Assembly: GCF_004379255.2 (NCBI RefSeq)
Contig: NC_056049.1
Span: 434,001 to 498,000 of the forward strand
Length of the DNA stretch: 64,000 nt
Direction of reading: 5' to 3'
Origin: Salvia splendens
Lineage: Eukaryota > Streptophyta > Magnoliopsida > Lamiales > Lamiaceae
The position numbers were made by a program, and so were the translations under genes. Positions 11,631 through 22,945 of the stretch are shown piece by piece. How positions within the stretch are numbered: position 1 is the stretch's first letter; each line of letters begins with the position of its first letter. Under the pieces are notes generated by a model. It saw nothing but the letters and a program-made list of their open reading frames with translations. It made no database searches and was not told where the DNA came from.

Positions 11631-13007
11631 GGGCACCCGCAACGCGGGCCGTGGCCGTCGCGGGTTCCGTTCCGGCGGAACGGTTCGCCGGCGCGACGCG
11701 TTGCGGCTCGCCAATCCGTTCCCAGGCCGTCCCCATTCCGTGCCGTGAGCCGTGCCGGCGAGACGCGGCACGGCTTGTTCCTCCACGCGCGCCGCCGCTG
11801 CCTGCGAGACGTGGCCGCCCCTGCGTCGTGCGTGACGCCCACTCGCCGACCCGCGAGTGGGCGTCGTTAATTATGACGCAATAAATCATTTTTTTTTAAA
11901 AAAATTCGAATTTTGTAAAAAAAAAAAAAATTTTAAAAATGTGTAAACGGTCATATGACCGTTTTTTATATCCGTTTAACATTTTTTTTTTATTTTTTTT
12001 TATTTTCTTATTCTATAAATACACCTAATTTCATATTCATTTCACACAACTACACATCTATTCTTCCTACATCAACATCAATTCCTCTCCAATTTTCATA
12101 TTCAATCTCTTCACAAAATGTCCGGCGACGGCAATTACGGTGGTGGCGGCGCCGGTGGGTGGGATCTTCACAAAATGTCAAGGACGAGGAAAGGTGGGCC
12201 GGCGGTGTCCGCTCGAGCTCGGGCTCAACCTCAAAGCGCACGAAGCACACGGCGACCGGCAACTACTCGTCTGGTGACACCGGTGAGGCCGGCGAGGGTG
12301 AACCGCAGGTGTTTGGGGGTACGGGGGATCCAACGCCCGGCGAATACGGGGGATCCAGCGTTGGGCGCCGTCGGTCGCAAGGGACGAAGGCGGCGAAGGC
12401 GGCTAGAGCGAGGAAGGGCCGAGGCGAATCAAGCCAGTCGGCCTCGGGATCGGGCTCGCGGGGACGCTCGGACACACTTATGGTGGCGTACATGACCGCC
12501 ACAATGGCGGACACTTCCCGCTTCTCGTACGCCCAATTCACGGCCTGGTGGAACGGAATTGTTGCTATGGCAGCACATCTTGACCTTCCGACTCCCCCTA
12601 AACCTCGACCGCCTCCGGAGGATGATTCGCCGGCAGAGTAGTTTTTTAATTTTCCCACGTTTAATTGTGTGTTTTTTATTGTGTGTTTTTATTTTTTTAG
12701 GATTTTAATTGTGTGGTTTTTATTTTTTTTAAGTTGTAGTTGTAATTTTTTTTAATGTTGTGTGTTTTTTAATCAAGTGTGTTTGTTTTTTATTAAAGTG
12801 TGTTTTTTAATTGAATTGAGTTGGAAATAAAAAAAATGAAATTGAATGAATAGTAATTTAAGGAACGGTTAAGGAACGGTTAAGGAACGGAGGGTTGCAG
12901 GTTCCGTTCCTTAGTTAAGGAATGGAGTAAAAAAGTACAGTGGGGCCCTCAAATAGTGGTTTAAGAAACGATATAGGAACGGTATAGGAACAGCGTTGTG
13001 GATGGCC
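11631..13007 (+). mobile_element. Non-autonomous PIF/Harbinger element with ORF1 remnant
   Basis: The termini GGGCACCCGCAACGC ... GCGTTGTGGATGGCC are inverted and flanked by TAA on both sides (11628-11630, 13008-13010), the Harbinger target duplication. A GC-rich left end is followed by a poly-A/T tract, then a leader and a coding remnant at about 12118-12641. The right end has short direct repeats (ggaacggttaa). Confidence 0.85.
12118..12641 (+). pseudogene. Harbinger ORF1 (Myb/SANT-type accessory protein) C-terminal remnant
   Basis: One frame reads a Ser/Gly/Lys-rich tail: YSSGDTGEAGEGEPQVFGG, KAAKAARARKGRGESSQSAS, then a helical end FSYAQFTAWWNGIVAMAAHL and a stop at 12641. This layout resembles the C-terminus of the Harbinger ORF1 accessory proteins often annotated as glutathione S-transferase T3-like. 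The N-terminal Myb-like DNA-binding part is absent. Identification is from family memory and moderate. Confidence 0.6.
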
Positions 13008-13010
13008 TAA

Positions 13011-13918
13011 CAACTAGCAGTTTTGGAACAGTTGGATCACCAAAATCCTAATGCTTATTTATTTCGATTAATGATTATTAATTAGATTAAATATTTTACA
13101 ATTAAGTTATGTGTTCCATGCAGTCACGTACATTTCTTTATTCACAATATGAAAATGTGCCAATATAAACAATTTTTTGTATAATTAGGCATTACATTAT
13201 CACGACTTTCTTTATAATATGAGTATCCCGATCCATCCATGAGGGTATGGATAAATTTAACAATTTGAGCTGTTGTTGATTTCAAAGTGCGACTGGTGAT
13301 TGCCCGGCCTCGTGAGCCTTCAGGACCGGATCACCTCTGTTATCTTCCATTGCAAGCAACGATCATCGCACCACTTATGCCGTATGATGCTAGTGACAAC
13401 CTTTTCATAATGTCCGATCCCACGAATTTAGTTTCATATAAACCTAAAACACCATGTGTTAAGGGGAAATGAAGAGCCAAAAATCACATCTTAAAGTTGA
13501 AGATACTAAGAAAAATTGTCCAAAAGAAACCCCTTGTTTATTCAGTACATATTTTGTGGTAACATAAATCATGAAAAAGAGGTTGTAGGTTTTGATGTGG
13601 AATTGTTAGGTGAACCGTTCATGTTGGTCTTTATGTGATAGGAGTATAAAGTATCACAAATATCATTGCTCCATCACCAACAAAACTACTATTCCATTAG
13701 TCCAGATATATCTCCACACTGTTCTATCTTTTTGTTTGATTCTTCCTATCAATAATTAAGATAACATTATTCTAGTTAAGCTCAGACACAGTGTTTGTGA
13801 ACAAGCAACTCGAACCTCTAAGAAATAAGCAACCAAAATCAGAAAAACATGGTTCTAGCGGGCCCGATGAAAAGGTCCTGGTAGCAGCAACTCAAATCTT
13901 TAACTGAATAAAAAAAGA
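13011..13918. other. Intergenic, with a degenerate copy of the tRNA 3' flank
   Basis: No protein gene was recognised. At 13850-13867 tggttctagcgggcccga resembles the 3' end of the adjacent tRNA gene, and the preceding bases resemble its downstream flank, suggesting an old partial duplication. Confidence 0.4.
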
Positions 13919-13992
13919 TGGTCCTGGCGGGGCTCGAACCCGCGACCTTCGGCTCATAAGACCAACGCTCTAACCAACTGAGCTACAGGACC
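13919..13992 (-). tRNA. tRNA-Ile (anticodon UAU)
   Basis: The minus strand folds into a complete 74-nt cloverleaf. The acceptor stem GGTCCTG pairs with CAGGACC. The D arm is GCTC-AGTTGGTTA-GAGC. The anticodon stem TTGGT/GCCGA encloses loop CTTATGA with anticodon TAT. The T arm is GCGGG-TTCGAGC-CCCGC, and the discriminator base is A. The internal promoter elements (A box TAGCTCAGTTGG, B box GGTTCGAGCCC) are intact and there is no intron. It would read AUA codons. Confidence 0.93.
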
Positions 13993-14496
13993 AATGTTTA
14001 TTAATCCTACTTATATCATATTTATATATATATATTTGGGTGTACTAGCTATTTTAAAGAGCACCCCACCCCACAATGGGTGGGTGCCAATTTGGTCCGG
14101 ACCGGTGGGGCATTGGGGGTATCAGATGTGAGTTTTAAGTTTAAAGTGAGATACATGAATACGACCACTTGTGCTTGATGTTGTCCAAATTCTTCCCTAA
14201 GTTAGTCTACAATTCTCCACTTCTATATTGAAATTCATCAATTCTTGTGTAAAATTTTCTTAACAAAGTACTCGTAAAAGGGAAAATCATATGACCAATG
14301 TTGCTACTAATAACACATCAAAATTTTCAAATGAAGATGAAGATTTCAACAAATTCTAACCAATCAACTTCATTCCACCAAATCAACCACAAATTAGTTT
14401 GTTTTGCGGCTCCAAAATTGAACAGCCAAGTATAAAAAACCTTCACCCCAAAACCTTGCACTAGAAAAAAAAAAGAAGATGAAATTTTTACCTCCC
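13993..14496. other. Short intergenic / ChlI 3' flank
   Basis: AT-rich apart from a C/G-rich patch at 14060-14115 (caccccaccccacaatgggtg). No gene was recognised; the right part is probably ChlI 3' UTR. Confidence 0.5.
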
Positions 14497-16169
14497 TCAG
14501 GCGAAAACTTCATAGAAATTCTCGATCACGAGCAAGCCCGAGTCGATTGACTCCAGAGGGTCTTTTCTAAGCCGGTGTCTCAAGCAGTTGGGGATGACAG
14601 TGGCAATATCCTCCGTTGTTACTTTATCTCTTCCCTTGAGAGCAGCCAATGCTCTTGCTGCCCTATTCGTTACTATATCGCCTCTCAATCCGTCCACGTT
14701 GAGCTCTGCGCATACCTTGGAGATTTTCACTCTAAGATCATGATCTATTGTAACGGAAGAAAGGCCACTCCTGGCCGCATCAATTTGCTGCTGGAGTTTC
14801 ACTTGCTCCGCGATGTAGGACTTCCTGAATTCTTGAGGATTCTTGTCGAATCGTGCTCTCTCCTCAACTATCTTCACCCTGAGCTCTGCGTCCTTCACTG
14901 TTCCAACTTGGGCGTGCATCCCAAAACGATCAAGAAGCTGCGGCCTCAGTTCTCCCTCTTCCGGATTTCCGGATCCGATGAGTATGAACGTGTGAAATCG
15001 AGATTCCCTCTCTCTCCACAGTATTCCAACCCGAGGCTGCAGAATCAAGCAGAACGTCCACTACATGATCATCCAAAAGATTAACCTCGTCCACATACAG
15101 AATCCCTCTGTTGGCCTTTGCTAGGAGACCAGGCTCGAACGCCTTCACACCTTCGGTAACGGCTTTCTCAATGTCAATTGTGCCAAAAACTCTATCTTCC
15201 GTGGCACCCAAAGGCAGATCAACCATGTTGATCTTTGTAGCTACGACAGGGAGCTTTCATGACTTTGTCACGTACTTCCGGCCCCTGCACTTCAGCATCC
15301 TCTGGATCCGAGTTAAATGGATCCCCGTAGACTACTTTGATTTCAGGGAGTAGATCGACTAAAGATCTAACGGTGGTAGACTTCCCGGTCCCCCTGTCAC
15401 CCATGATCATCACCCCTCCGATCTTCGGATCAATCACATTCAACAAAAGGCACAATTTCATCTCATCCTGCCCAACTATAGCTGCAAATGGATAAACCGG
15501 CCTCTGATTCTCCTTTGAAGAAGCGAGCTTCTGAACCTGATTATAGCCATAATGTAAATCCAGAGTTCTTCACTTAGCTACTAAACACTACTCTATAATC
15601 TAATCAAGAATCAAGTGAGATGAAGAACAAGTGATTTTACTTAATTATGACTTGAATTATCCACAATTACCAAAAATGAGATAATATGAACTTCTCAATA
15701 GAACTCACATACAACATCAACACACTCTTCAAAGCAAGAGACGAAATCAAAATGGAAACAACAACTGAAAAAGTGATTTAATGTGTTATGCATATTTTGG
15801 TAGTTGTGGATACAAAAATTGAGATAGGATTAACTTCTTAACCAAAACCATTAGAATTTTCTCGCAATACACACCCAAAATCAAAATGGAAACAAAATCA
15901 GTACCTCTTGCTGAGCAGGAGAAGTGGCAACATTGGAAATAGAGAAATGGAAATGCAAGGGGACTGCAACTCCTCCGTAGAATTTTCTCCCTGAGCTCAG
16001 CCCTACATCAATTAATAATGAGCATAAATTTGAAGAACAAGTGGGAAACAGAAGGGGGTTTAGCAAATGTACGTGGAGAAGGGTGGAGGGAGAGAGAGGG
16101 AGAGGGAGTTATTGATGAATGAGAAGCAAAGATTGCTGCAGCGGAGGAAGCTCCCATTATCCCAGCCAT
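14497..16169 (-). pseudogene. CHLI: Magnesium chelatase subunit ChlI, frame broken by two 8-nt gaps
   Basis: ChlI is the AAA+ ATPase of the plastid Mg-chelatase that inserts Mg2+ into protoporphyrin IX. Exons on the minus strand: 16169-16073, 16002-15905 (after a 70-nt intron) and 15536-14497. The first two encode a Ser-rich transit peptide ending GRKFYGGVAV ... SNVATSPAQQE. The third carries RPVYPFAAIVGQDEM, Walker A GDRGTGKST, Walker [32 protein letters not shown] and the C-terminus RKDPLESIDSGLLVIENFY. Against the family, 8 nt are missing after VMK (about 15256; an expected Gly-Glu-Glu stretch) and 8 nt after ISISH (about 14984; an expected Pro-Ala-Arg). Each shifts the frame; the first leads to a stop within a dozen codons. 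Otherwise the coding sequence is very well conserved, so this is a recent pseudogene or an assembly error. Confidence 0.88.
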
Positions 16170-16316
16170 CTTCAACCTAGTGTGTGTACGTGTGTTACTT
16201 GGGTTGTGGTGAAGATAAAAGGATCAGATTCTGTCGCGATCGATCAAGAATCTGGATTATTTCCACAAATGTATCAAGATTCAAGGGTATCCACGTTTCT
16301 AGTTATAAGGATTTAA

Positions 16317-17272
16317 GAGCATCTCCAACAACCGGCGTCACCACCGCGACGCCGATTTTTCGCCGACGCCGGTTTGACGCCGAACCATTGGAACCGGCGT
16401 CGGCGAAATCGGCGTCAAAATCGGCGTCGCCATGCTGATTCCCGCGCTGAGGCCGGTTCCGACGCCGATCCTCACGGGAGCCATTGTGCGTCCCGGATCG
16501 GCGCCAAACCGGCGTCGGATTTAAATTTTTTTTTTTTTGTTTTTCGAAAACACTATATATACGCACGTTGAACCTCATTTTCATTCGCACCACTTGTTTT
16601 AACGAGTATTTTTTGGTGTGCTTCAAGCTCGATGGGCTGCAGTTAAGGGACCAACGCGTTTGTGGCATGTCGACTGCATTGCTGATATAATGTACGCCTG
16701 TATTATCATGCACAACATGATCGTCGAAGATGAAGGTGTACAACTGACTGATTGGGCCACCGACGATAATGAAGCAGGTCCAAGCCACGGCGTCACCACC
16801 GCCAACGTACGAGGTGGGGTACCGCACGATGAAGAAGCCCTCCTCCAAGCACATGCCGACATGCGTCAGACGGAGGCTCATATTCGACTGCAAAAGGATT
16901 TAGTTGAAGAGTTGTGGGCGCGGAGGATTACAAGGCGTTAGTTTTTATGCAAATTTATGTAATTTTTTAAATGTAATTTTTTTAATTATTGTACTTTTTT
17001 TTTAAATTAATGTACTTTTTAAATTTTAATATTATTATTCGAATTTTCCGTATTTGTCTCGTAAATTAAATTCCGTATGTTGATACGAGTGTAAATTAAA
17101 TTATATAATTGTTATTAGTGATGTGGATAGGTAGTGTGAAGGCTATGTGAGGGCTATTTGATGTCCAGTTGATGTGGCAAGCTGATGTGGCAGGAGAATT
17201 GTAGTGCTGATGATGTGGCAGTGTGAAGGCTATTTGAGGGCTATTTGACGTCCTAACCTATTGGAGATGCTA
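16317..17272 (+). mobile_element. PIF/Harbinger deletion derivative with transposase C-terminus
   Basis: Ends GAGCATCTCCAACA and TTGGAGATGCTA are inverted, with TAA on both sides (16314-16316, 17273-17275). The GC-rich left arm repeats ggcgtcg motifs. The interior runs straight into a transposase C-terminal segment at about 16618-16941. It lies about 150 bp upstream of the ChlI start codon. Confidence 0.85.
16618..16941 (+). pseudogene. Harbinger transposase C-terminal fragment
   Basis: Open frame reading LQARWAAVKGPTRLWH, IMYACIIMHNMIVEDEG, HADMRQTEAHIRLQKDL, ending ELWARRITRR and a stop. This is the conserved end of plant HARBI1/ALP1-like nucleases. The catalytic DDE portion is missing, so it cannot encode an active transposase. 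Confidence 0.85.
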
Positions 17273-17275
17273 TAA

Positions 17276-19100
17276 GTTTCGAGTGGTGCTAAATGGCCAG
17301 CCATAAAAAGGGTTTTTTCTGAAAAAATCAGTCCGGTTCAATTAGATTTGGTTCACCCTGCAATCAACAATTTTCTAGGACGAATTTACCCTTATTTAAT
17401 ATAGTCATACGGACTTTCCACTGCACTGTCACGTCATACGGACTTCCCACTGCACAGTGGCGGAATTCCCGACAGACTTCCCATAATAATGCAATAAACA
17501 GGAATTCCGCGCGAATCAACGCAATGCTGGACGTCCGCACGAATTCCCCGCGGAACGCCGCGGACCTGCGAATTCCTCGACGAAATTCCGTATCCGTGCA
17601 TGCCACGCACAATGACCATTAAATTGCAACTAGTGCAATGCGAGCAACTTCACAAGAAGTTATTAAATTGTAGTGATTAAGTATCGCATATATATTTAAC
17701 ACGGCCTAATATAAACATAATTTTTTATAAATATAAAATAAAAAATGTCAATAATATTTTTTAATGAATTAGAATCGAACTAAATATATAAAATAAAATA
17801 AATAATATTAAAAGTGCATGGAACGAAGATAGTGTTCACATATGTAGCATATCATTTTTCATTAAATTATTAGATAATTTCTTAATTAAAATATGTAAGA
17901 ATATTATTTGTAAAATAAATACTCTTTAAAAGAAATCATACATCTAATTACTAGTTTCCAACCAATTAGAAACATTAACATTAAAATAGAGTTCCACTAA
18001 TTCCTTTCATCAGGTTATTATTTTTTAATTTCTCTTTTGACTGATTTTAATAAATAGAATATTTTTTAAATTTATTTTATTTGAGTCTGTATAGTGAATT
18101 AAATATCAACTTTATTTGATTGAGATAGTTTAGAATTAGATGAACTAAAATTTAGCAGAAAGGAGAAAAGGAATAAAAGGTGGGAATTTAGCAGATTGTT
18201 GCTACATGGAAGAATATGTGAGAATACATAGTGGAGAAACAGCTCTATTTGATTCTTCGGCAAGAAATAAGCATGAATAAAGACTTGTAGTAATTCAATA
18301 TAGATTGATTAATAAATGCATAAAAGAACCGAATACAAATTTTTTCTGCAAAAGGGCTATTTAGTAAAAACAGTACAACACTCACAATTAAATTTGTTAT
18401 ATTTAATGTTTTAGAAGCACAAATTATTTTTATACCCTTATATGGCTGACTATGATATGGCTGGATAATATTTCCCTTGACTTTTCCCCCTTTTTTTGAC
18501 CTCCAATGGCTTTAAAAAAGTATAAATCTCATGATATGTAGTCAAATTCTATTAAAAAAATTAGTATAAATTTCAAAGTTGTTTGTATTTATTAAATGGT
18601 GAAAAGATTATCTTACTGATTTTTAAAATTGTGATATAAATAAGAATTTAGCCAAAAATTACAATTTCTTAGACAATTTACTCGGAAAATACCCTTGTGC
18701 TCTAAAAAAATAATACTAATGTAATATGACTAGTTTTAATGAAAGTGATCGATGTAAAATCAGGTAGAAACAATATTACTCCATAAAAGTGTTAATAATT
18801 ATTAATAAATGCATTGTGAGTGAAAAAATTAAAATAATATTGCAAATAATAAAAAAAAGAAGGTGATATATTGTCTATTATAGTGTGTACAAATGAAACA
18901 TAATTTTAAAAAAATGGTGTAATTTTTGTTTCGATAAACTAAATGTTGTGTGATCAAATGAATGCAGAATGATTAGTCAAAATATATGTCCAGAAATAAA
19001 AAATAAATTCTAGTAGTAAAAACATAATTACAGATTAAATTGAGCACATGATTTATCAAGTCACCTTAGTTATACTGATTTCCGAATTCTGAAATTCAAC
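17276..19100. other. Intergenic, no gene recognised
   Basis: 17400-17600 is a GC-rich patch with a 28-bp imperfect direct repeat (gtcatacggacttyccactgc) and many gaattcc motifs, probably an old transposon fragment. From 17620 to 19095 the sequence is AT-rich with no coding signature; the end of this stretch is the PPR gene's promoter. Confidence 0.55.
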
Positions 19101-20723
19101 TTGGATTTATATCTCCTTTTTGGATCTCCAAATGGGAAGAAAATGAGGCATGGCAGATTTAGCAATATCAGTGCCCTAGTTCAACCCACAACCAATTGCC
19201 TACGAACAGAGCTCAACGCTGTCCCAGTGTTTTCTGTGTCATCGGCGCTGCAGAGTTACGTAAATTCCGATCACCCCTCTCACGGTCAAAAGATCCATTC
19301 CCGCATTATCAAAACTGGGTTCATACCCAATGTCAACATCTCCATCAAACTCCTCATCCTTCACATCAAGTCTTCATGTTTATCTTACGCGCGCCAGGTG
19401 TTCGATGAAATGCCTCAACGAACTTTATCGGCCTACAACTACATGATAGCGGGAAACGTACGGCACGGTTTTGCCGAAGAAGCGTTTGATTTGGTGAGAG
19501 AACTCTGCCTTTCAGGTGAGAAGCCAGATGCTTACACATTTTCGATGATTTTAAAAGGTTCAACTAGCGGAAATGCAGGGCTATCCTCACATTTTGTTGC
19601 GAGGGAAGTCCATGCCCAAATCTCGAAATCTTATGTAGTCGGTGACGATGTGCTCTACACCGCGTTAGTCGATGCGTATGTGAAGGGCGAGAGGATTGAT
19701 TATGCGAGGAGAGTGTTCGACTTGATGTTGGAGCAGAACGTGGTCTGTTCTACATCGATGATCACCGGGTACATGAACCGAGGCCGTTGGGAGGATGCAG
19801 AGGATGTGTTTGAGAAAACTCTCGAGAAAGATGTGGTGGTTTACAATGCCATGATTGAAGGATACAGCAAATCAGTTGAAATGGCTAAGAAGGCCATAGA
19901 GATGTATATTGAGATGCAGCGTCTTGATTTCACGCCTACCATATCGACATTTGCAAGCATCATCGGGGCTTGTTCGCTCTTGTCAGCATTTGAAATCGGC
20001 CAGCAGATCCAAGGGCAGCTCGTAAAGACTGAGTTTTTCCCTCACATAAAGATGGGGAGTGCTCTGATTGACATGTACTCCAAATGTGGCCGGACGGAGG
20101 ATGCAAGGCGCGTCTTTGACTACATGCCTAGAAGGAATGTCTTCTCATGGACGTCGATGATTGATGGATACGGCAAGAACGGGAGCCCAAACGAAGCTCT
20201 AGCGCTCTTCAACAGAATGATCAATGTCAGCCGGATCACCCCAAACCACGTGACGTTTCTTGGCGCGTTGTCAGCGTGCTCCCACGCGGGGCTGGTTGGT
20301 GAAGGGATGGAGATCTTTAAGAGCATGGAGAGGGTTTATTCAATGAGGCCAAGAATGGAGCATTATGCTTGTGTGGTTGATCTGTTGGGGCGCGCGGGGA
20401 GGTTGGACGAGGCGCTTGAGTTCATAACGCAGATGCCCGAGAAGCCCAACTCGGATGTGTGGGCGGCTTTGCTGAGTTCTTGCAGGTTGCAGGGCGATGT
20501 GGAGCTTGCTAGAGCGGCTGCGGACGAGCTTTTCAAGGTGAAAGAGGAGAGCAGGCCGGGGGCATACGTTGCGTTGTCGAACACGCTGGCTGATGCCGGA
20601 AGATGGGAGGGTGTGAGCCAGTTGAGGGAGGTGATGAAGGCTAGAGGAGTGTCTAAAGGGACAGGGTTCACTTGGATAGGGACAGATGCTGGTTTAGAAG
20701 CTTTCCATGCTGGGAGTTCTTAG
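19101..20723 (+). CDS. Pentatricopeptide repeat protein, PLS/E-type (At1g28690-like)
   Basis: Single-exon gene of 540 codons. After a short N-terminal extension come tandem PPR motifs with the PLS pattern: SALQSYVNSDHPSHGQKIHS, LSYARQVFDEMP, LSAYNYMIAGNVRHG, VVYNAMIEGYSKS, STFASIIGACSLL, MGSALIDMYSKCGRTEDARR, NVFSWTSMIDGYGKNGSPNE and VTFLGALSACSHAGLVGEGM. The end has the E domain (YACVVDLLGRAGRLDEA, DVWAALLSSCRLQGD, PGAYVALSNTLADAGRW). No DYW domain follows. Such proteins bind organellar RNA, usually for C-to-U editing, with a partner supplying the DYW deaminase. Local resemblance to Arabidopsis At1g28690 (mitochondrial) is strong as I recall it. An inner Met at about 19143 is an alternative start. 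Confidence 0.93.
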   Translation: MDLYLLFGSPNGKKMRHGRFSNISALVQPTTNCLRTELNAVPVFSVSSALQSYVNSDHPSHGQKIHSRIIKTGFIPNVNISIKLLILHIKSSCLSYARQVFDEMPQRTLSAYNYMIAGNVRHGFAEEAFDLVRELCLSGEKPDAYTFSMILKGSTSGNAGLSSHFVAREVHAQISKSYVVGDDVLYTALVDAYVKGERIDYARRVFDLMLEQNVVCSTSMITGYMNRGRWEDAEDVFEKTLEKDVVVYNAMIEGYSKSVEMAKKAIEMYIEMQRLDFTPTISTFASIIGACSLLSAFEIGQQIQGQLVKTEFFPHIKMGSALIDMYSKCGRTEDARRVFDYMPRRNVFSWTSMIDGYGKNGSPNEALALFNRMINVSRITPNHVTFLGALSACSHAGLVGEGMEIFKSMERVYSMRPRMEHYACVVDLLGRAGRLDEALEFITQMPEKPNSDVWAALLSSCRLQGDVELARAAADELFKVKEESRPGAYVALSNTLADAGRWEGVSQLREVMKARGVSKGTGFTWIGTDAGLEAFHAGSS

Positions 20724-20899
20724 CAAAAACATTTCAAAATCTTTTTTTTTTATAAAAGAATTTCATAATAGAGATTGCTTTCACTCAATTGTGTGAACTG
20801 GTATTAATTGACAAATGCTGAGGGATTTTGGCTCCATTTTATATTTGAATTCAAATTTCAGTACTTATTAGATACTCCATTTATCCGTGATTACACGTC

Positions 20900-20992
20900 C
20901 TACTTTTTGGCTGCAATGTAGTTTTACCAATTCCCAAAAAAATATGGTGAATTCTTGTTGATCTCTTTCTACTTCATGTTTTTCCATGAGAC

Positions 20993-21056
<64 letters not shown>

Positions 21057-21257
21057 ACTCACGCGAGCTGGGATGGCATCCATTTGACAGAGGCGGCTTA
21101 CGGATTGATTGCAGATGAATTACTGCGAGGATCTTTTACCATTCCTCCTCTCTATGCGTTTTGTGCTCCGCCTTCAAATAATGCTGCTCCATTTATCCCC
21201 GTGACTACTATGGTGACCCGATGCCCTGGTTTATCGGTTGGAGGCGAAGCATCTTAA
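20900..21257 (+). pseudogene. GDSL lipase remnant 1 (3' end only)
   Basis: 20911-20960 matches the end of exon 4 and the following intron of remnant 2 (gttttaccaattccca, atatggtgaattcttgttg). After a CA/TA microsatellite, 21061-21257 encodes the block V region WDGIHLTEAAYGLIADELL and the C-terminus. An early TAG replaces a codon at about 20919. It is a partial duplicate of the copy at 21738-22945. Confidence 0.8.
20995..21056. repeat. Compound microsatellite (CA)n(TA)n
   Basis: About 20 CA repeats followed by about 11 TA repeats, inside the intron of GDSL remnant 1. Likely polymorphic. Confidence 0.97.
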
Positions 21258-21413
21258 CAAATAAATTGCACTTTGTAAAACTAAAAACTATACTACCTTC
21301 TATAAACTCTCTTTTCGGTTGAACACTCTTTTTGTATGTGGTATAGAAAAATGTTAGACTTGACATGGAGTATATTTTTGTTGTATTCATTTAAGTTGAT
21401 TCTAATATCTTAA

Positions 21414-21599
21414 GAGGATGTTCGGTTTGCAAGATTGTATCCCGTATTATTTGGTTCATGAGATTCAATCTCACAATTCAATCCAAGATAGATAATCATG
21501 GATAATTAGTCATAGCTAACCCCTATGACTAAAATAATCTCACAACTCAATCCTAGATTGTATCTTGATATTATTTTATCTAGGAAACCGAACACCACC
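21414..21599. mobile_element. Tourist-like MITE (Harbinger type)
   Basis: 186 bp from GAGGATGTTCGGTTT to AACCGAACACCACC, inverted ends, with TAA on both sides (21411-21413 and 21600-21602). A related copy lies at 26614-26804. Confidence 0.8.
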
Positions 21600-21737
21600 T
21601 AAAAATATTTTTTAGGTGTCACTGCTTTTACAAAAATCATAGCTATCATTAGAGAATCACTTGCTCATCTAATCCATTTCACAGATAAAAAGGATTAATT
21701 ATCGAAAAACATAACTCACGAATCCATTGGCCCGGCG

Positions 21738-22945
21738 ATGAAGATGAATTACTCAATCGCCATTCTACTGATTTTAATATCAGCAAGCAATCGAGCTTCA
21801 AATCCATCATCAGCTTCGGCGATTCGCTCGCAGACACCGGCAACTCAATCCAATTCACTCCCTCCGCGCTGCCCTATGGAGAAACTTTCTTCCACCGCCC
21901 CACGGGGAGGTGGTCCGACGGCCGCCTCGTCATCGCCTCCGCAATCTCTTCTGTTAAGTGAACTGATAATTACCTATATAATTATTTAGTTTACTTTATG
22001 TAGTTGGGATTTCATTTGTTTTCTTAGATATTTTTAACGTACCTTGTAAATATATAGATTGTCTTTTATTGTTATTAAGAAAAATGAATTAAATAAAAGA
22101 TTTATAATTCTTTTACCACTCACCGTCAATTGATTTGCAGCTGAGGCTTGGGGCTTCCGTTGGTGCTGCCATTTTTCGGTGGCAGCGATTTCAGCGGTGG
22201 TGTGAATTTCGCGGCAGTGCGGGACTCGTTTTGGGCAGATGAGGGGGTCCAGATTGATTTAGCGAATGTGTCTCTAGCTGATAAGTTGATTGGTTTAAGG
22301 AACTATTTTTGCCCAAAACATAAGACTCTTGTGGTTCCTGGGAATTTGCCTATCCTATGGGATGTTCGGCTCTTTATCTTACTTACTTCATAACCTCGAA
22401 TCAAACATACTACCACCCTGAAACAGGTTGTCTCAACTGGCTAAACAGGTTTGCTCGCTACCATAACAAACTGCTTCAGATAGAACTTGACTTCATCCAA
22501 AAGCAGAACCCAAGCATCAACATAGTCTATGCAGACTATTACAATGCTGCAATGCAGTTTTACCAATTCCCAGAAGAATATGGTGAATTCTTGTTGATCT
22601 ATTTTTACTTCACACTTTTTATGTGAGACAACTCATATATGAATATATGATGTTGCAGGAGCCCTTATAGCATGTTGTGGCAGTGGAGGACCATACAACG
22701 TTGATCACACGTCCATGTGCGGATCCAAAGGATCTAGCGCATGCGAGGATCCGTAGTTGCATGTTAGTTGGGACGGTCTCCATTGGACGGAGGCGGCGTA
22801 CAGATTGATTGCAGATGGTTTGCTGCGAGGATCTTTTACCATTCCTGCGTTGCATGCGTTTTGTGTTCCACCTTCAAATATGATGCTTCGTTCATCCCGG
22901 TTACGGTGACTCGAACCTCCGATTTATTGGGTGGAGGTGAAACAT
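21738..22945 (+). pseudogene. GDSL esterase/lipase pseudogene 2
   Basis: Starts with a hydrophobic signal-like segment ([15 protein letters not shown]). The frame shifts before [14 protein letters not shown], the catalytic block I, read in another frame to about 21950. Exon 2 (from 22141) reads DFSGGVNFA but lacks the AGATA part. It then runs directly into exon 4 sequence (LVVPGNLPI, a frameshift, TGCLNWLNRFARYHNKLL), so exon 3 with the GGND block III is missing. The last exon (from about 22659) has CCGSGGPYN and WDGLHWTEAAYRLIADGLL with an in-frame TAG between them. GDSL proteins are secreted acyl-ester hydrolases; this copy cannot make one. Confidence 0.9.

Noticed and set aside
11596..11889. 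GC-rich open frames on both strands at the left end of the Harbinger derivative
   Set aside because: Low-complexity Arg/Ala-rich products produced by GC-rich subterminal repeats.
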